A stretch of DNA of 64,000 nt from an uncultured Methanobrevibacter sp. (GCF_900314695.1 NZ_OMWD01000011.1:1-64000), one strand, 5' to 3'. Positions 48,285 through 58,501 are shown, numbered from the stretch's first letter. Made by a program: numbers and translations. Notes: a model not told the origin generated them from the sequence alone.

Positions 48285-49825
48285 TATACCTTACTCTAAA
48301 TAGTTTTTAAAAATTAAATCATCAAGTTTAATTAAAAAAAAATTGTCCTCAAAAAATAATTTGAAGATAGTTAATATCTAAATAAAGTTTAAATTAGAAA
48401 TTATATAAATCTTGCTCATTTAAAAATTAAAAAATTGCATTGGCATGTTAAAAAATGTTATCACAATCAGATTGAGAAATAATCAGTAAACTGTAAAAAA
48501 AGGAAAAAAGGAGGTTAAAAAAAATTTAACCCTACTTCGTGTTTAATCTGCATCCAGCATGTCCCAACAAATTTTAGGAGAAAATTTTTTAGTGATTCAT
48601 CGTCTATTCATGAGTTATTTAGTAATTATAATGAGTAATACAGACATCCTGGAGAATCTAAAATTATCAACATGATCTGCAACCATCACTCCGCAATTGC
48701 AACATCATATTGGATATTAATAGATTCATGGCAGATTCATTTAATTTCAACATTTGATACGTTGAAACATAGTATTGAAGTGATATTATCATTGATTTTC
48801 ATCACCGCAATACTTCAATCTTAAGCAAATACCAAAAAATTTTACACATATATCAAGTAAAAAGTTTTGAATACTTAAGATTGTTAGTTATTATTATGAA
48901 ATAAGTCTTATATAAATGTTTTTATTAAAAAATAAGAAAAAATATCCAATAAATAAGAAAAATAAGCATTTTAAGAAGAAAAATTAAACGGTTAAAAATT
49001 GCCCAAATCAACCATCAAAAGTTAAAAATTTATAAAAAATACCCTCCCCACCCAAAAAATGACAAGATAAAATCTAACTAATAATGCTTAAATTACAATA
49101 AAAATAATTAAATGAGAGTATTTTAAATAAAATAAAACTAATAATAAATTAATTAGTTAAAAAAACAGTACAAAATTCTTTATTTAATTAAAAAACAATC
49201 CCTAAAAGAAAAGGATTAAGAAAGCCTCAATCAATAAAATAAGCAATAACAATGAGTATTTGTGAAAGTCAGCAAAAATCAACATGATTTGATTTCCAAG
49301 AGAATAAAATAAATTCTGAAGATAATTGATTAAAAAACAAAAAGAGAACCAATTAACTCTTTTTTTATCATAAATGAACTGTTGAATTTGAATTATTGCA
49401 AAAACAAAGCTGAAATTTGAATTTAAATTTAATGACTGAAAAAGCAAAAATACCCTTGAATCGAAGCCAGATTATTAAAATAAAATCAATGAATCCATTA
49501 AACACTCAAAAAACATTTGAAATCGAATAAAGAATTTTAAAAATATAATTAATTTTTTACAAATCATTGAGTTTTAAATTTAATCCTAAAGACCAATTTT
49601 AACTACCTACGCAAGATTTTTAGCCAACCAACAGATAGCAATGCCAAAATCTAAAAAAATAACCAACACAAATCAATAATTTTAAAAAAATTTTGAACAA
49701 AACCATATATTTTTTAATATTAATGCATTTTATCCAAATTAACAAAAAAATTATTAAAATCCAATTTGAATTTGAAACCACTTCAAAAATAAATATTAAG
49801 AAAAACAAAATTTTTTATTGATAAA
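48285..49825. other. Long AT-rich spacer with partly decayed sequence
   Basis: 1541 nt between divergent genes. It has the tgtA promoter, a small hairpin GGTTAAA / TTTAACC (48513-48531), and a stretch at 48550-48830 with higher GC in which the plus strand stays open for about 80 codons apart from one stop; it gives no recognised family. An inverted repeat ATTGAAGT / ACTTCAAT lies at 48774-48821. The part 48830-49825 is very AT-rich and holds nothing I can support; the short open frames on the minus strand there have the composition of chance. Confidence 0.5.
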
Positions 49826-51049
49826 ATGAGTTATGAAGACAATGCCAGAATAATAAATGATGATATTTTCGATTTGGTAAATTCATGTTTCGAGTTGGAA
49901 AAAAGTACCCAAAATAATGAAGGAAGAGTTAATTTTTTTGATACTTATAAAAATTATTTCGTTTTAACCGATGATGGATCTTATTCTATTAACTCGAAGG
50001 AAATAAATCACAAAATTGAAACATTACATACATCTACCGGAGCAATAAGTGAGTCATTTGAGAAATTTATCAAGCCAATGAAGTTCAACTACGAAGAGGA
50101 CATTGCAATTTTAGACATATGTGCCGGACTCGGCTACAACTCATCAGCAGCAATAGAAGATTTCATGAAAAACTCTTCAAAATCCAATTTAACAATCGAT
50201 ATGGTTGAAATATCCTATGCAACACTTGCGTGCGGTCTTTTGATTCCTTCACCCATCAAAGCACATGACATTACCAAAAAAGCCATTGAAGATGAACTCA
50301 TCAAACAGGATTATGCAACATTAAGCCTGGAGACTTGTGAAATTCCCGAAAATATTGACATCAATGTCTACATCGAAGATGCAAGGCAAACTGTCCAGAA
50401 GCTGAAAGACAACACATATGATGCGATATTTTTAGATCCATTTTCCCAAAACATGGCACCGGAATTATTTTCGCTCGAATTTTTCAAAGAGTTCAGGAGA
50501 GTCATAAAAGATGATGGAATTGTTGCAACCTACACTTCATCCGCTCCAGTAAGGGCAGCTTTCATTGAAGCAGATTTCTATATTGGTCAAGGCCCTATTT
50601 TTGGAAGAAAACAGGGAGGAACACTGGCCAGTCCAAATCCATTGATGCTTGACACAGCACTGCCAAAAAATGATGAGATAAGAATTGCACTGTCAGATGT
50701 GGGAATTCCATTTAGAGACCCTAATCTAAACAACAGCAGCGATTACATTCTAGAAAAAAGAACAGAAGAAAGGCACAATGCCCGCCACACCACAAAAATT
50801 TCATCTGCCGTTAAAACACCCATATTTTTAGCATGTGAAATGGATGACGAGAAACTTAAAAGAAGAGTGGAACGCAATCTGGCAAAAATGAATATACCAT
50901 CAACAACTTCCGATGAAGCATTCTACATTGTTGAATGTGAAAACAGCTATTCAAAAAAACAAGACGAAAAAAACAATTCAAGAAATAGAATTTTAGATAT
51001 GGAAAAAAAATTAAAAAAAGTTAAATCAGGAAATTATGACAATACATAA
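49826..51049 (+). CDS. MnmC-like SAM-dependent methyltransferase
   Basis: 407 residues. Motif I 'ILDICAGLGYNSSAAIEDF' (about 95-113), acidic 'IDMVEISYATLACGLL', and the MnmC signature 'YDAIFLDPFSQNMAPELFS' (near residue 210) followed by 'FRRVIKDDGIVATYTSSAPV' and 'FGRKQGGTLASPN'. This is the methyltransferase domain of MnmC (DUF752), which in bacteria finishes the mnm5s2U34 modification of tRNA; here it stands alone, without the oxidase half, as in many archaea. The exact archaeal substrate is not proven. It ends with a charged tail and overlaps the converging adhesin gene by 16 nt. Confidence 0.85.
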   Translation: MSYEDNARIINDDIFDLVNSCFELEKSTQNNEGRVNFFDTYKNYFVLTDDGSYSINSKEINHKIETLHTSTGAISESFEKFIKPMKFNYEEDIAILDICAGLGYNSSAAIEDFMKNSSKSNLTIDMVEISYATLACGLLIPSPIKAHDITKKAIEDELIKQDYATLSLETCEIPENIDINVYIEDARQTVQKLKDNTYDAIFLDPFSQNMAPELFSLEFFKEFRRVIKDDGIVATYTSSAPVRAAFIEADFYIGQGPIFGRKQGGTLASPNPLMLDTALPKNDEIRIALSDVGIPFRDPNLNNSSDYILEKRTEERHNARHTTKISSAVKTPIFLACEMDDEKLKRRVERNLAKMNIPSTTSDEAFYIVECENSYSKKQDEKNNSRNRILDMEKKLKKVKSGNYDNT

Positions 51050-52926
51050 TTTCCACTTTTTAAAGCATATGCTTCTTCTTTTGATGATTTATAAGGACCA
51101 TCCAATATTTTTAAATGCATAGGATTACTCCAAACATGTTCATTACCGAATATTGAAAAGTCACAGTCACAGTCCTTACAGAAAATATTTCCTTCAGCAC
51201 TTCCTGTTTCATACCGGCCTGTTGCAGGGAAAATTCCCCCGTCAGCATATTCACTACCTGCCCAGAAAATGTGCCAATAAAGATTATGACCTCCACAATA
51301 CGGACATGTTCTCTCAAAGAGAGTTTTATAAAATGTATATCCATATTTGGATTCTTCACCAACAGCAGATGGTCTACCAACTACCATAAGCATACTGCCA
51401 TCTTCAGAAACACCATACTTATCAAATTTAATACCTACAATAGGACCGTAAACATTGACAGTACAGGTTTTTGTGTAGTTTGTACGTAAATCCTTACAGA
51501 CTATTTTGTATTTTCCCTCTTTTAATTTGAAAGTAATGCTTGCAACACCTTTTACATTGGTTTTGACATTATATGTTTTGCCATTTAATGTCATTTGCAT
51601 TTTGGTATTTTTCGCAAGACTACCATCCTGATTCAAAAGAGTTGCAGTATAGGTTGTCTCTGAATCTTCATATGTATTTTTAGTATATGCTCTAATTGAA
51701 GCCAATTTAACAGACACTTTAGTTTTTATTGAATATTTAGTATAAGGATCATATGATACAAAATCATAAGTTCCTTTAGCTAATTTAAAGTTTACGCTGG
51801 CAATACCATTGGCATTTGTCTTAGCAGTTTTTTTAACGCCTTTGATATAAACATAAACTTTTGCATTTTTAACTAACTTATCGTTCTTATAAAGTTTAAC
51901 CTTAAATGTAGCTGTTTTGTCTGAAAATGTTGATACTTTACTAGCAGACAAAGTAGATAATATTGTTACATTTCTACTTACCTTTTGACCGGTTTCAGGA
52001 TTTATTGAAACCATTTTAAAGGTAGTAGGTTTTGAAATAATAGCGATTGAAGCTACACCCTTCGAATTAGTTTTTACACTGAAATATTCTCCGTTACGAT
52101 AAAATTTAACATATTTCTTTGCTAATAATTTCCCATTTTTTCCATAAAAGGTTGCTGAGAATTTTTTAGAACTTAAATAATGCTTTTTAACATTTGATGC
52201 AACAACAGAATTCTTTATGACTATCTTATTTGATTTTTTATATCCGTTTGGATGAATAGCCTGAATAACATAACTGCCAACTTTTAAATTGGAAGTTTCA
52301 AATGTTGCATAACCTTTAGCATTAGTTTTTTTAGAATATGTCTTACCGTTAACTTTAAATTTAACAGCAGAATTTTTTAAAGGATTGCCATGACCATCTA
52401 AAAACTTAGCCTTATATTGGGCAGTGCTTTTATAGGTTGTAGTGACATCACTAGCTGAAATGACAGGCAATACTTTAATAGTATTCTTAATTTGTATATC
52501 ATTATATTTTGCAGTAGCCACATAGCTACCTGAATTTAAAGTAATTGGAATAGATATCTTACCTGATTTATCAGTGACCTTAGTATATGAAACTCCATTG
52601 ATAGTAATGGACACTGATGCATCTTTAACAGGTTCGAAATTTTCAAGCAAAGTCACGTCATAACTAGATCCATTTTTATAATACATCTTTACGTTATCGA
52701 CCTTTAGCTCATATAAAGTTCCAATTTGACTTTTATCATCATTATCAGTAACTTCAAGATTATTATCAGTAGAAATATCTTGAACTACACCCGAAGGAGG
52801 TTCTTCGTCTACTTCCCCAATAAGCATGTCATCACTAGTAGTAGTATTTTCTACTGCCGCCACAGCGGAAATTGACAACATGAAAATTAGAGTTACCAAA
52901 AATAATTTTACTTTATTATTAAACAT
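51034..52926 (-). CDS. Secreted adhesin-like protein with Ig-like repeats and zinc-ribbon-like end
   Basis: 630 residues from ATG 52926, which has GGAG 8 nt upstream; an ATG at 52959 lacks one. Residues 1-25 are a signal peptide ('KVKLFLVTLIFMLSISAVAA'). About six Ig-like repeats of 80-90 residues fill 60-520, each with 'NGK.Y..KTN.KG.A...F.LK.G.Y'. The C-terminal 110 residues are different: 'CPYCGGHNLYWHIFW' and 'IFCKDCDCDFSIFG' give two CxxC pairs that may bind zinc. No membrane anchor or wall-binding motif is recognised, so this tail could be the anchor. High Lys content fits binding to acidic wall polymers, though that is inference. Confidence 0.85.
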   Translation of the reverse strand: MFNNKVKLFLVTLIFMLSISAVAAVENTTTSDDMLIGEVDEEPPSGVVQDISTDNNLEVTDNDDKSQIGTLYELKVDNVKMYYKNGSSYDVTLLENFEPVKDASVSITINGVSYTKVTDKSGKISIPITLNSGSYVATAKYNDIQIKNTIKVLPVISASDVTTTYKSTAQYKAKFLDGHGNPLKNSAVKFKVNGKTYSKKTNAKGYATFETSNLKVGSYVIQAIHPNGYKKSNKIVIKNSVVASNVKKHYLSSKKFSATFYGKNGKLLAKKYVKFYRNGEYFSVKTNSKGVASIAIISKPTTFKMVSINPETGQKVSRNVTILSTLSASKVSTFSDKTATFKVKLYKNDKLVKNAKVYVYIKGVKKTAKTNANGIASVNFKLAKGTYDFVSYDPYTKYSIKTKVSVKLASIRAYTKNTYEDSETTYTATLLNQDGSLAKNTKMQMTLNGKTYNVKTNVKGVASITFKLKEGKYKIVCKDLRTNYTKTCTVNVYGPIVGIKFDKYGVSEDGSMLMVVGRPSAVGEESKYGYTFYKTLFERTCPYCGGHNLYWHIFWAGSEYADGGIFPATGRYETGSAEGNIFCKDCDCDFSIFGNEHVWSNPMHLKILDGPYKSSKEEAYALKSGNYVLS

Positions 52927-53312
52927 AACGTTAACTCCATCTAACATTTGTTCGTACATTATCTTATCACACTTTTCTTATAAAAAGCTTTTGATTTTGA
53001 AAAAAAGCATAATCAAGCTTAATTTTGAAAAAATAAGTACAAAAACAATTATAAATAAAATAAAAAAATTAAAATAGTTAAAATTATTATCAAAAGACTT
53101 ATTTTAATTAAAAATTGGATAATGAATATTTTTAATACTAAAAAAAAAGTTATAGTAATCCGATTAATTTAAAATTCAAAATAAATATGAAAATACCATT
53201 AAAAATAATAAAAAACAAAATGGATTGAATAAATAGTAAAAATATTGAATTATAACTTGTTAAATATAAAATAAAGATAAAATAAGGAATATAGAAAAAG
53301 TTTTCAAAAAAC
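52927..53312. other. Spacer upstream of adhesin gene and downstream of glmS
   Basis: 386 nt, very AT-rich; holds the adhesin leader and the T-rich end of the glmS transcript (around 53280-53310 minus strand). No RNA or further gene recognised. Confidence 0.5.
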
Positions 53313-55097
53313 TCATTCTACAGTCACACATTTTGCTAAATTTTTAGGTTTGTCAGGGTCATGTCCCTTTTCAACAGTAATATAATAGGCTATCAACTGC
53401 AACGGCACAATATAAACCAGCGGTGCAATAATCTCTTTCACGTCAGCATTGATTGCAATTACATCATCGGCTTTAGCTTTTAGTGATTCATCATCAGCTG
53501 ACCCGATAGCCAAAACATTTGCCCCACGGGATTTAACCTCTTCCAAATTGCTCATGGTCTTTCTGTAATTATCCCCAGGAGGAATAATGACCACTACAGG
53601 AATTCCTTCATCAATCAAAGCCAAAGGACCATGTTTCAACTCACCTGCAGCATATCCTTCACCATGAATGTATGTAATCTCCTTAAGCTTTAAGGCGCCT
53701 TCCAATGCAGTAGGGTATGAATAGCCTCTTCCCAAATAGAAGAAATCGCGAGCATAATTGTATCTTTTTGAGAAATCCTCAATGAACTCAATATCCTCAA
53801 GAGTCTCATCAATGAAATCAGGAACCTTTTCAATTTCTTTTAAAAGCTCCACATTTTTAGACAGCAATGCTGCAAACAGATAAATGGAAGTTAGCTGAGC
53901 GACATAGGTTTTAGTTGCTGCCACTCCAATTTCAGGACCTGCCTGAGTCTGGATTACATATTGAGCCCTTCTTGTAATGGATGAACCTGCAACATTAACA
54001 ATTCCCAAAGTTTTGGATGTCTGATTTGCCACATCCAATGCCTTAAGGGAATCTGCAGTTTCCCCGGACTGAGATATAAATATTACCAGAGTCTTATCGT
54101 TTAAAGTATTGGCAGAATATTTGAACTCTGAAGCAAGAATAACATCGGTTGGAACGCCTGCCAATGATTCTATCAAATATTTTCCAGTCAGTGAAGCATG
54201 ATATGATGTTCCGCAGGCAACAAAGCATATCCTTTGAATGTCATCAATGTCATCAATGATTTCCTGAATATTGTCCTTTTGAGTCAATGTATTTCTAACT
54301 GCTGTTGCCTGTTCATTTATTTCCTTTATCATGAAATGGTCATAACCTTCTTTTTCAGCCATTTCAGGAGTCCAGTTAATGGTATCTATTTCCTTGTTGA
54401 CCACATTGTCAAATTCATCATGAACCACAACACCATCCTTATCGAGAATTACAATTTCACCCCTTTCAGGATAAATTATGTCACGTGCATATTTCAAAAT
54501 AGCTGGAGAGTCTGATGCAAGATAATAACCCTCTTCGCCAATACCGACAATCAATGGTGAATCCTTACGGGTTGCAACAATCTTGTCCGGCTCATTTTTA
54601 CTGATTGCAGCAATCGCATAAGCCCCTTCAATAACATCGATGGTTTTCCTGACGGCATGCTCAAGGTCGAATTTTTCATCCATGAACTTTTGAATCAGAT
54701 GAGGAATGACTTCAGTGTCTGTGTCTGATTTGAATACATGACCTTCGAGGGTTAATTTTTCCTTAATCTCCAAATAATTCTCAATGATACCGTTGTGAAC
54801 AACAGCAATACTAGCATCTTCATCAACATGAGGATGTGAATTTAATTTTGACGGATCCCCGTGTGTTGCCCATCGAACATGAGCAATACCAAAATTGCCA
54901 GGCATATCTGACAAATCCAATTTCTTGTCCACTTCTTCGATTTTACCTTTATCCTTTTTGATATGAATATTATCATCTGCAAATGTAGCAAGTCCGATTG
55001 AATCATATCCCCTATACTCCAATTTTGAAATACAATCAAAAAGAATCGGCGCCACATCATTATCTTCTTTCAATATACAACCTACAATTCCACACAT
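53313..55097 (-). CDS. glmS: Glutamine-fructose-6-phosphate aminotransferase
   Basis: 594 residues. The N-terminal 'MCGIVGC' gives the nucleophile C2 after removal of Met, followed by a class II glutaminase domain ('HVRWATHGDPSKLNSHPH'). Two SIS sugar-isomerase domains follow ('CGTSYHASLTGKYLIES', 'SQSGETADS', 'GRGYSYPTALEGALKLKE'), and it ends 'PKNLAKCVTVE'. It makes glucosamine-6-phosphate for UDP-GlcNAc and pseudomurein precursors. Start ATG abuts the stop of cobA (TAGATG), with GGTGAT inside the end of cobA; last gene of the pur-cobA-glmS unit. Confidence 0.97.
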   Translation of the reverse strand: MCGIVGCILKEDNDVAPILFDCISKLEYRGYDSIGLATFADDNIHIKKDKGKIEEVDKKLDLSDMPGNFGIAHVRWATHGDPSKLNSHPHVDEDASIAVVHNGIIENYLEIKEKLTLEGHVFKSDTDTEVIPHLIQKFMDEKFDLEHAVRKTIDVIEGAYAIAAISKNEPDKIVATRKDSPLIVGIGEEGYYLASDSPAILKYARDIIYPERGEIVILDKDGVVVHDEFDNVVNKEIDTINWTPEMAEKEGYDHFMIKEINEQATAVRNTLTQKDNIQEIIDDIDDIQRICFVACGTSYHASLTGKYLIESLAGVPTDVILASEFKYSANTLNDKTLVIFISQSGETADSLKALDVANQTSKTLGIVNVAGSSITRRAQYVIQTQAGPEIGVAATKTYVAQLTSIYLFAALLSKNVELLKEIEKVPDFIDETLEDIEFIEDFSKRYNYARDFFYLGRGYSYPTALEGALKLKEITYIHGEGYAAGELKHGPLALIDEGIPVVVIIPPGDNYRKTMSNLEEVKSRGANVLAIGSADDESLKAKADDVIAINADVKEIIAPLVYIVPLQLIAYYITVEKGHDPDKPKNLAKCVTVE

Positions 55098-55817
55098 CTA
55101 ATCACCTTGATAATCATAAATATCTTTATAAAGATTTACAACATTCCCTATTATTAAAATAGCAGGAGTGTTAATTTCCTTATCCGAAATGTCTCCCAAT
55201 GTTCCAAATACTACGTTTTCATCAGGAAGAGTTCCGCTTTCAACAGCACAGACAGGTGTGTCGGCTGAACGGTATTTCATGATTTCGGAAGTATTTTCTT
55301 TAATATTTCCAATTCCCATTAAAATAATTAATGTATCGGCAGTGTAATCCCAGTGAACTTGGCTTTCTGCTTTTGTCGGGTCTTCATGACCTGTTACAAT
55401 AGTCACTGATGTTGCTACTGCCCTGTGAGTTACTGGCAGTCCCAGTGAAGTTGGTGCTCCAATAGCGGAAGTTACACCTGGAATTACTTCAAATTTGATA
55501 TCATGTTCCATTAAAGCCAATATTTCTTCACCGCCACGGCCAAATACAAAAGGATCTCCTCCCTTGAGCCTTACAACATTTTCATGATTTTGAGCCTGCT
55601 GGATAATCAATTCATTGATTTGGTCTTGTGTTTTATAATGCTCCCCTGCTTTTTTTCCGACATAAATTTTTTTTGCTGAATCGGGAGCATGGGCCAATAT
55701 TTCTTCGTTAGCCAAATAATCATACAATACGACATCAGCTTTATTCAATGCATTGACTGCTTTAAGAGTTATTAAATCAGCATCTCCAGGTCCTGCACCA
55801 ATTAAATAAACTACCAT
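55098..55817 (-). CDS. cobA: Uroporphyrinogen-III C-methyltransferase
   Basis: 239 residues. '[19 protein letters not shown]' at the N-terminus, '[16 protein letters not shown]' (about 80-95), '[18 protein letters not shown]' and '[11 protein letters not shown]' are the SUMT signature. It adds methyl groups at C-2 and C-7 of uroporphyrinogen III, leading to precorrin-2 for cobamides and coenzyme F430, both essential to methanogens. Length fits the single-domain type, without the CysG extension. It lies 9 nt after purQ and next to glmS with no gap. Confidence 0.95.
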   Translation of the reverse strand: MVVYLIGAGPGDADLITLKAVNALNKADVVLYDYLANEEILAHAPDSAKKIYVGKKAGEHYKTQDQINELIIQQAQNHENVVRLKGGDPFVFGRGGEEILALMEHDIKFEVIPGVTSAIGAPTSLGLPVTHRAVATSVTIVTGHEDPTKAESQVHWDYTADTLIILMGIGNIKENTSEIMKYRSADTPVCAVESGTLPDENVVFGTLGDISDKEINTPAILIIGNVVNLYKDIYDYQGD

Positions 55818-55826
55818 CTTATCACA

Positions 55827-56471
55827 TTATAAAAATCCTTTAAAAAAGTTTAAACCATCATCGGAACCAAACAATTCCTCACAAGCTCTTTCTGGGTGAG
55901 GCATCATAGCGCAAACTAGTCCTGACTCATCGCAAACGCTTGTGATTGCTTCCATTGAACCGTTAGGGTTTTTGCCTTCAAACTGCAATACGATTTGGTT
56001 CTGGTCTTTTAAAAGGTCAATGTCTTCGGTGTAAAACCTTCCCTCAGCATGAGCTATAGGCAGAGCGATTGTCTGATTGTTTTTGAATGCTTTGGTAAAA
56101 GGAGTCCTGTTGGTTGCCACTTTCAAATTAACCCATTCACAGTTGAATTTAGGATATTCGTTTGTTATGAAAATTCCTGGAACAAGACCGATTTCTCCTA
56201 AAATCTGCGCTCCATTACATATTCCCAAAACCGGTTTTTCCTCTTTTACCAATTCTTTAATTCCATCAATTACAGGTGTGATTGAAGCCATTGCACCAGC
56301 TCTCAAGTAATCCCCATAAGAAAATCCTCCAGGAATCACTATACCGTCAAAATCAGTTAGCTTTTCCTCATTCCACCAGATGTATTCTGGAGTAAGGCCG
56401 GCCAATTCAATAGCCTGTGCAACATCCCTGTCACAGTTGGTTCCCGGAAATCTAATTACTCCGATTTTCAT
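55827..56471 (-). CDS. purQ: Phosphoribosylformylglycinamidine synthase, glutaminase subunit
   Basis: 214 residues, class I amidotransferase. '[14 protein letters not shown]' at the start, nucleophile C85 in '[18 protein letters not shown]' and the histidine-glutamate pair in '[11 protein letters not shown]' near the end. It supplies ammonia to PurL for the fourth step of IMP synthesis, with PurS as bridge. PurL is not in this window. It lies 10 nt after purS in the same direction. Confidence 0.96.
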   Translation of the reverse strand: MKIGVIRFPGTNCDRDVAQAIELAGLTPEYIWWNEEKLTDFDGIVIPGGFSYGDYLRAGAMASITPVIDGIKELVKEEKPVLGICNGAQILGEIGLVPGIFITNEYPKFNCEWVNLKVATNRTPFTKAFKNNQTIALPIAHAEGRFYTEDIDLLKDQNQIVLQFEGKNPNGSMEAITSVCDESGLVCAMMPHPERACEELFGSDDGLNFFKGFL

Positions 56472-56481
56472 TTAAATCCCT

Positions 56482-56748
56482 CTATTTACCACATGCCATG
56501 TTTTGTGGAATAACATTAATTTTATAATCATGAATTACAGGATTACATAACAATCTTTCACACATGTCAGTAACATTGTCTCTGATTGCTTCCCTGTCTT
56601 CACCTTCCATTTGGAATTTGATGATTTCAACAGTTTTTACGTTGTTTACATCATAACCAAGTAATTCAAGAGATCTTTCAATTGTTGTTGCTTCAGGATT
56701 TAACATTCCGCTTTTAAGAGAAATTTTCACTTCAATATCAAATAACAT
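56482..56748 (-). CDS. purS: Phosphoribosylformylglycinamidine synthase, PurS subunit
   Basis: 88 residues. 'FDIEVKISLKSGMLNPEATT' and 'RSLELLGYDV..VKTVEI' are the small PurS fold that joins PurQ and PurL. The start abuts the stop of purC (TAGATG) with GGTGAT in the end of that gene, the same junction as between cobA and glmS. Confidence 0.94.
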   Translation of the reverse strand: MLFDIEVKISLKSGMLNPEATTIERSLELLGYDVNNVKTVEIIKFQMEGEDREAIRDNVTDMCERLLCNPVIHDYKINVIPQNMACGK

Positions 56749-57477
56749 CTAAATCACCTTTTCATCATCAGGAATAATTCTATTGTACACTTCAATGTAA
56801 GCATCCATAACTTCATCGTCTTTTCCTTTTCTAAACAGTTCCTTATCCAGCATTTCCAATGTTTCACTGTCCCATAGTCTGCATCCGTCAGGAGAAATCT
56901 CATCACCTAAAAGAATGTTTCCATCTTTATCCTTACCGAATTCAACCTTGTAGTCAACCAGAATAATACCTGCATCCGCAAAGAATTTGGTTAAAATTTC
57001 ATTGATTTTTAAGGCCTTTTGGGTTAGGATATCGATTTCCTCCTGGGTAGCTATTCCCAGTGCCTTGATAATGGAATCATTAAGCATAGGGTCATGATAT
57101 TCATCATCCTTAAAATCCATTTGAACGATTGGAGGGTCCAATTTGGTACCGTCATCAATTGGATATTTGCGAACAAGACTGCCTGTAGCAATGTTTCTTA
57201 CAATCACTTCAATTGGAATCATTTCAAGCTTTTTTGCAAGCATGACATTAGGTTCAGGCAGGTCAATGAATTGAGTTTCAATGCCGTTTTCTTCCAATAC
57301 CTTGAATATTTTTGTAGAAATTATCGCATTGTAGGCTCCCTTATTGTTCATTACCTCTTTTCTTGCACCATCACCAGCAGTCATATCATCTCTAAACTCG
57401 ATAATGACCTGATTCTCGTTATCGGTGGTAAATACACTTTTTACTTTTCCGCCATTAATTAACTCTTTTTTGTCCAT
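56749..57477 (-). CDS. purC: SAICAR synthetase
   Basis: 242 residues. 'GGKVKSVFTTDNENQVIIEF', 'DDMTAGDGARKE', 'MIPIEVIVRNIATGSLVRKY' and 'DYKVEFGKDKDGNILLGDEI' match PurC, which joins CAIR and aspartate with ATP. First gene of the purC-purS-purQ-cobA-glmS unit; a TATA box lies about 50-60 nt upstream. Length is typical. Confidence 0.96.
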   Translation of the reverse strand: MDKKELINGGKVKSVFTTDNENQVIIEFRDDMTAGDGARKEVMNNKGAYNAIISTKIFKVLEENGIETQFIDLPEPNVMLAKKLEMIPIEVIVRNIATGSLVRKYPIDDGTKLDPPIVQMDFKDDEYHDPMLNDSIIKALGIATQEEIDILTQKALKINEILTKFFADAGIILVDYKVEFGKDKDGNILLGDEISPDGCRLWDSETLEMLDKELFRKGKDDEVMDAYIEVYNRIIPDDEKVI

Positions 57478-57526
57478 GATATCAACAAAATTATTAAATT
57501 ATTATATTATAATTTTTGATTAAAAT

Positions 57527-57538
57527 ATTATATAAAAG
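57527..57538 (-). promoter_or_regulatory. TATA box of the purC-glmS unit
   Basis: CTTTTATATAAT on the minus strand, 50-60 nt before the purC start, leaving a leader of about 25-30 nt. Confidence 0.6.
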
Positions 57539-57567
57539 TAGTTAAAAAAATAAGAAAAAATAGCAGG

Positions 57568-57852
57568 TTACAACTCATCGATAAATTTTTCATCACCATC
57601 ATTCTGGCCGAACTTCATTCCGTTCAAATTTCCGTTAGGAAGCCTTGATATTATGATTACTGGAAATTCATCGTTTGGCCTTATGTGCATTTGATGAGTA
57701 ACGTTTTGACGTGTTGTAACCTCTATCCTATAATCATTGCCATCCTTTGTCAAATCCCCGTCCAAAAAGACTTCGTTGAATGGATGGTTCAAAAGATAAT
57801 CTGGAAGATTATCTTCAATATTAAAATAATCAAGCAAATCCTTTAAAATCAA
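57568..57852 (-). CDS. Small acidic cytoplasmic protein, unknown
   Basis: 94 residues, starting at TTG 57852 with AAGGGG 7 nt upstream; the start overlaps the stop of the preceding gene (TTGA). 'LLDYFNIEDNLPDYLLNHPF' and 'IRPNDEFPVIIISRLPNG' form an alpha/beta protein without cysteines or membrane segments. Coupled to a small membrane-anchored protein, it may be its partner. Family not recognised. Confidence 0.72.
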   Translation of the reverse strand: MILKDLLDYFNIEDNLPDYLLNHPFNEVFLDGDLTKDGNDYRIEVTTRQNVTHQMHIRPNDEFPVIIISRLPNGNLNGMKFGQNDGDEKFIDEL

Positions 57853-58166
57853 TCAAAATCCCCTTTATTCAATTTTGCCTGATCAGAATCATAGGAAGAA
57901 CCTATCAGTTCGCCAGTATCAGAATCATACTGACGGAATCCTCCATCACCATATGAAACCTCCTTATATGAGCCTCCACCAGCTTGACCGTTTTCCTTGA
58001 TTTCCTCTTTTACAACATCAGAAGATCCACTATTACTTACTTTATCTACAACCTTATTCAAAGCAGAGCCACTGCCATCAGAGTCTAAAAACTTATATGC
58101 CACAGCACCGCCGCCGATGACAAGTATCGCTGCAATCACTACTATTGCTATTATAAAGCCTTTCAT
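57849..58166 (-). CDS. Small membrane-anchored protein, unknown
   Basis: 105 residues. GAGGTG precedes ATG 58166. One N-terminal membrane helix (4-27, 'FIIAIVVIAAILVIGGGAVA') with little charge before it, then a polar, glycine/serine-rich exposed part ('GQAGGGSYKEV', 'FRQYDSDTGELIGSSYDSD'). Exposed on the outside or the inside cannot be decided. It is cotranscribed with the small acidic protein. Confidence 0.75.
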   Translation of the reverse strand: MKGFIIAIVVIAAILVIGGGAVAYKFLDSDGSGSALNKVVDKVSNSGSSDVVKEEIKENGQAGGGSYKEVSYGDGGFRQYDSDTGELIGSSYDSDQAKLNKGDFD

Positions 58167-58246
58167 ATTTTCACCTCTAAAAAAAATATTTCGCTAATAA
58201 GTATGAACAAAAGTTATAAAAATACTTTTCTATAATATATATTATT

Positions 58247-58453
58247 ATGGATATGAAAAATACCACAATACTTCTCATGTTTTTATTATGCATAATAGGT
58301 CTGATTGCTGGAGTTTACTATAACGAATCAAGCGACAGCACTGCAACATTTAACAAGTATGAAGAAGTAGTTCATGAAGATCCAAATGGAACCATTACCA
58401 TCCAATTGGAAGTGAAGCAAAACGAAAACGCTTTAAATAAATTCTTTACCTGA
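58247..58453 (+). CDS. Small secreted or membrane-anchored protein
   Basis: 68 residues from ATG 58247 (ATG 58253 possible). A hydrophobic segment (6-24, 'TILLMFLLCIIGLIAGVYY') is followed by a polar exposed part ('SSDSTATFNKYEEV', 'GTITIQLEVKQNEN'). A cysteine lies inside the hydrophobic segment, without a lipobox. It is divergent from the small protein pair, 80 nt away. No family recognised. Confidence 0.6.
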   Translation: MDMKNTTILLMFLLCIIGLIAGVYYNESSDSTATFNKYEEVVHEDPNGTITIQLEVKQNENALNKFFT

Positions 58454-58501
58454 AAAATCTATTTTTAAAAAATTAGAAAAGAATATAGAGTTAATTATAA
58501 T

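Noticed and set aside
48506..48673. GGAGGT followed by a 38-codon frame from ATG 48557
   Set aside because: The ribosome binding site is over 40 nt from the ATG and the peptide has no recognisable pattern.
49202..49808. Two minus-strand frames of 81 and 62 codons
   Set aside because: Very AT-rich, strings of F, I, L and N with no ribosome binding site; likely chance frames in noncoding DNA.
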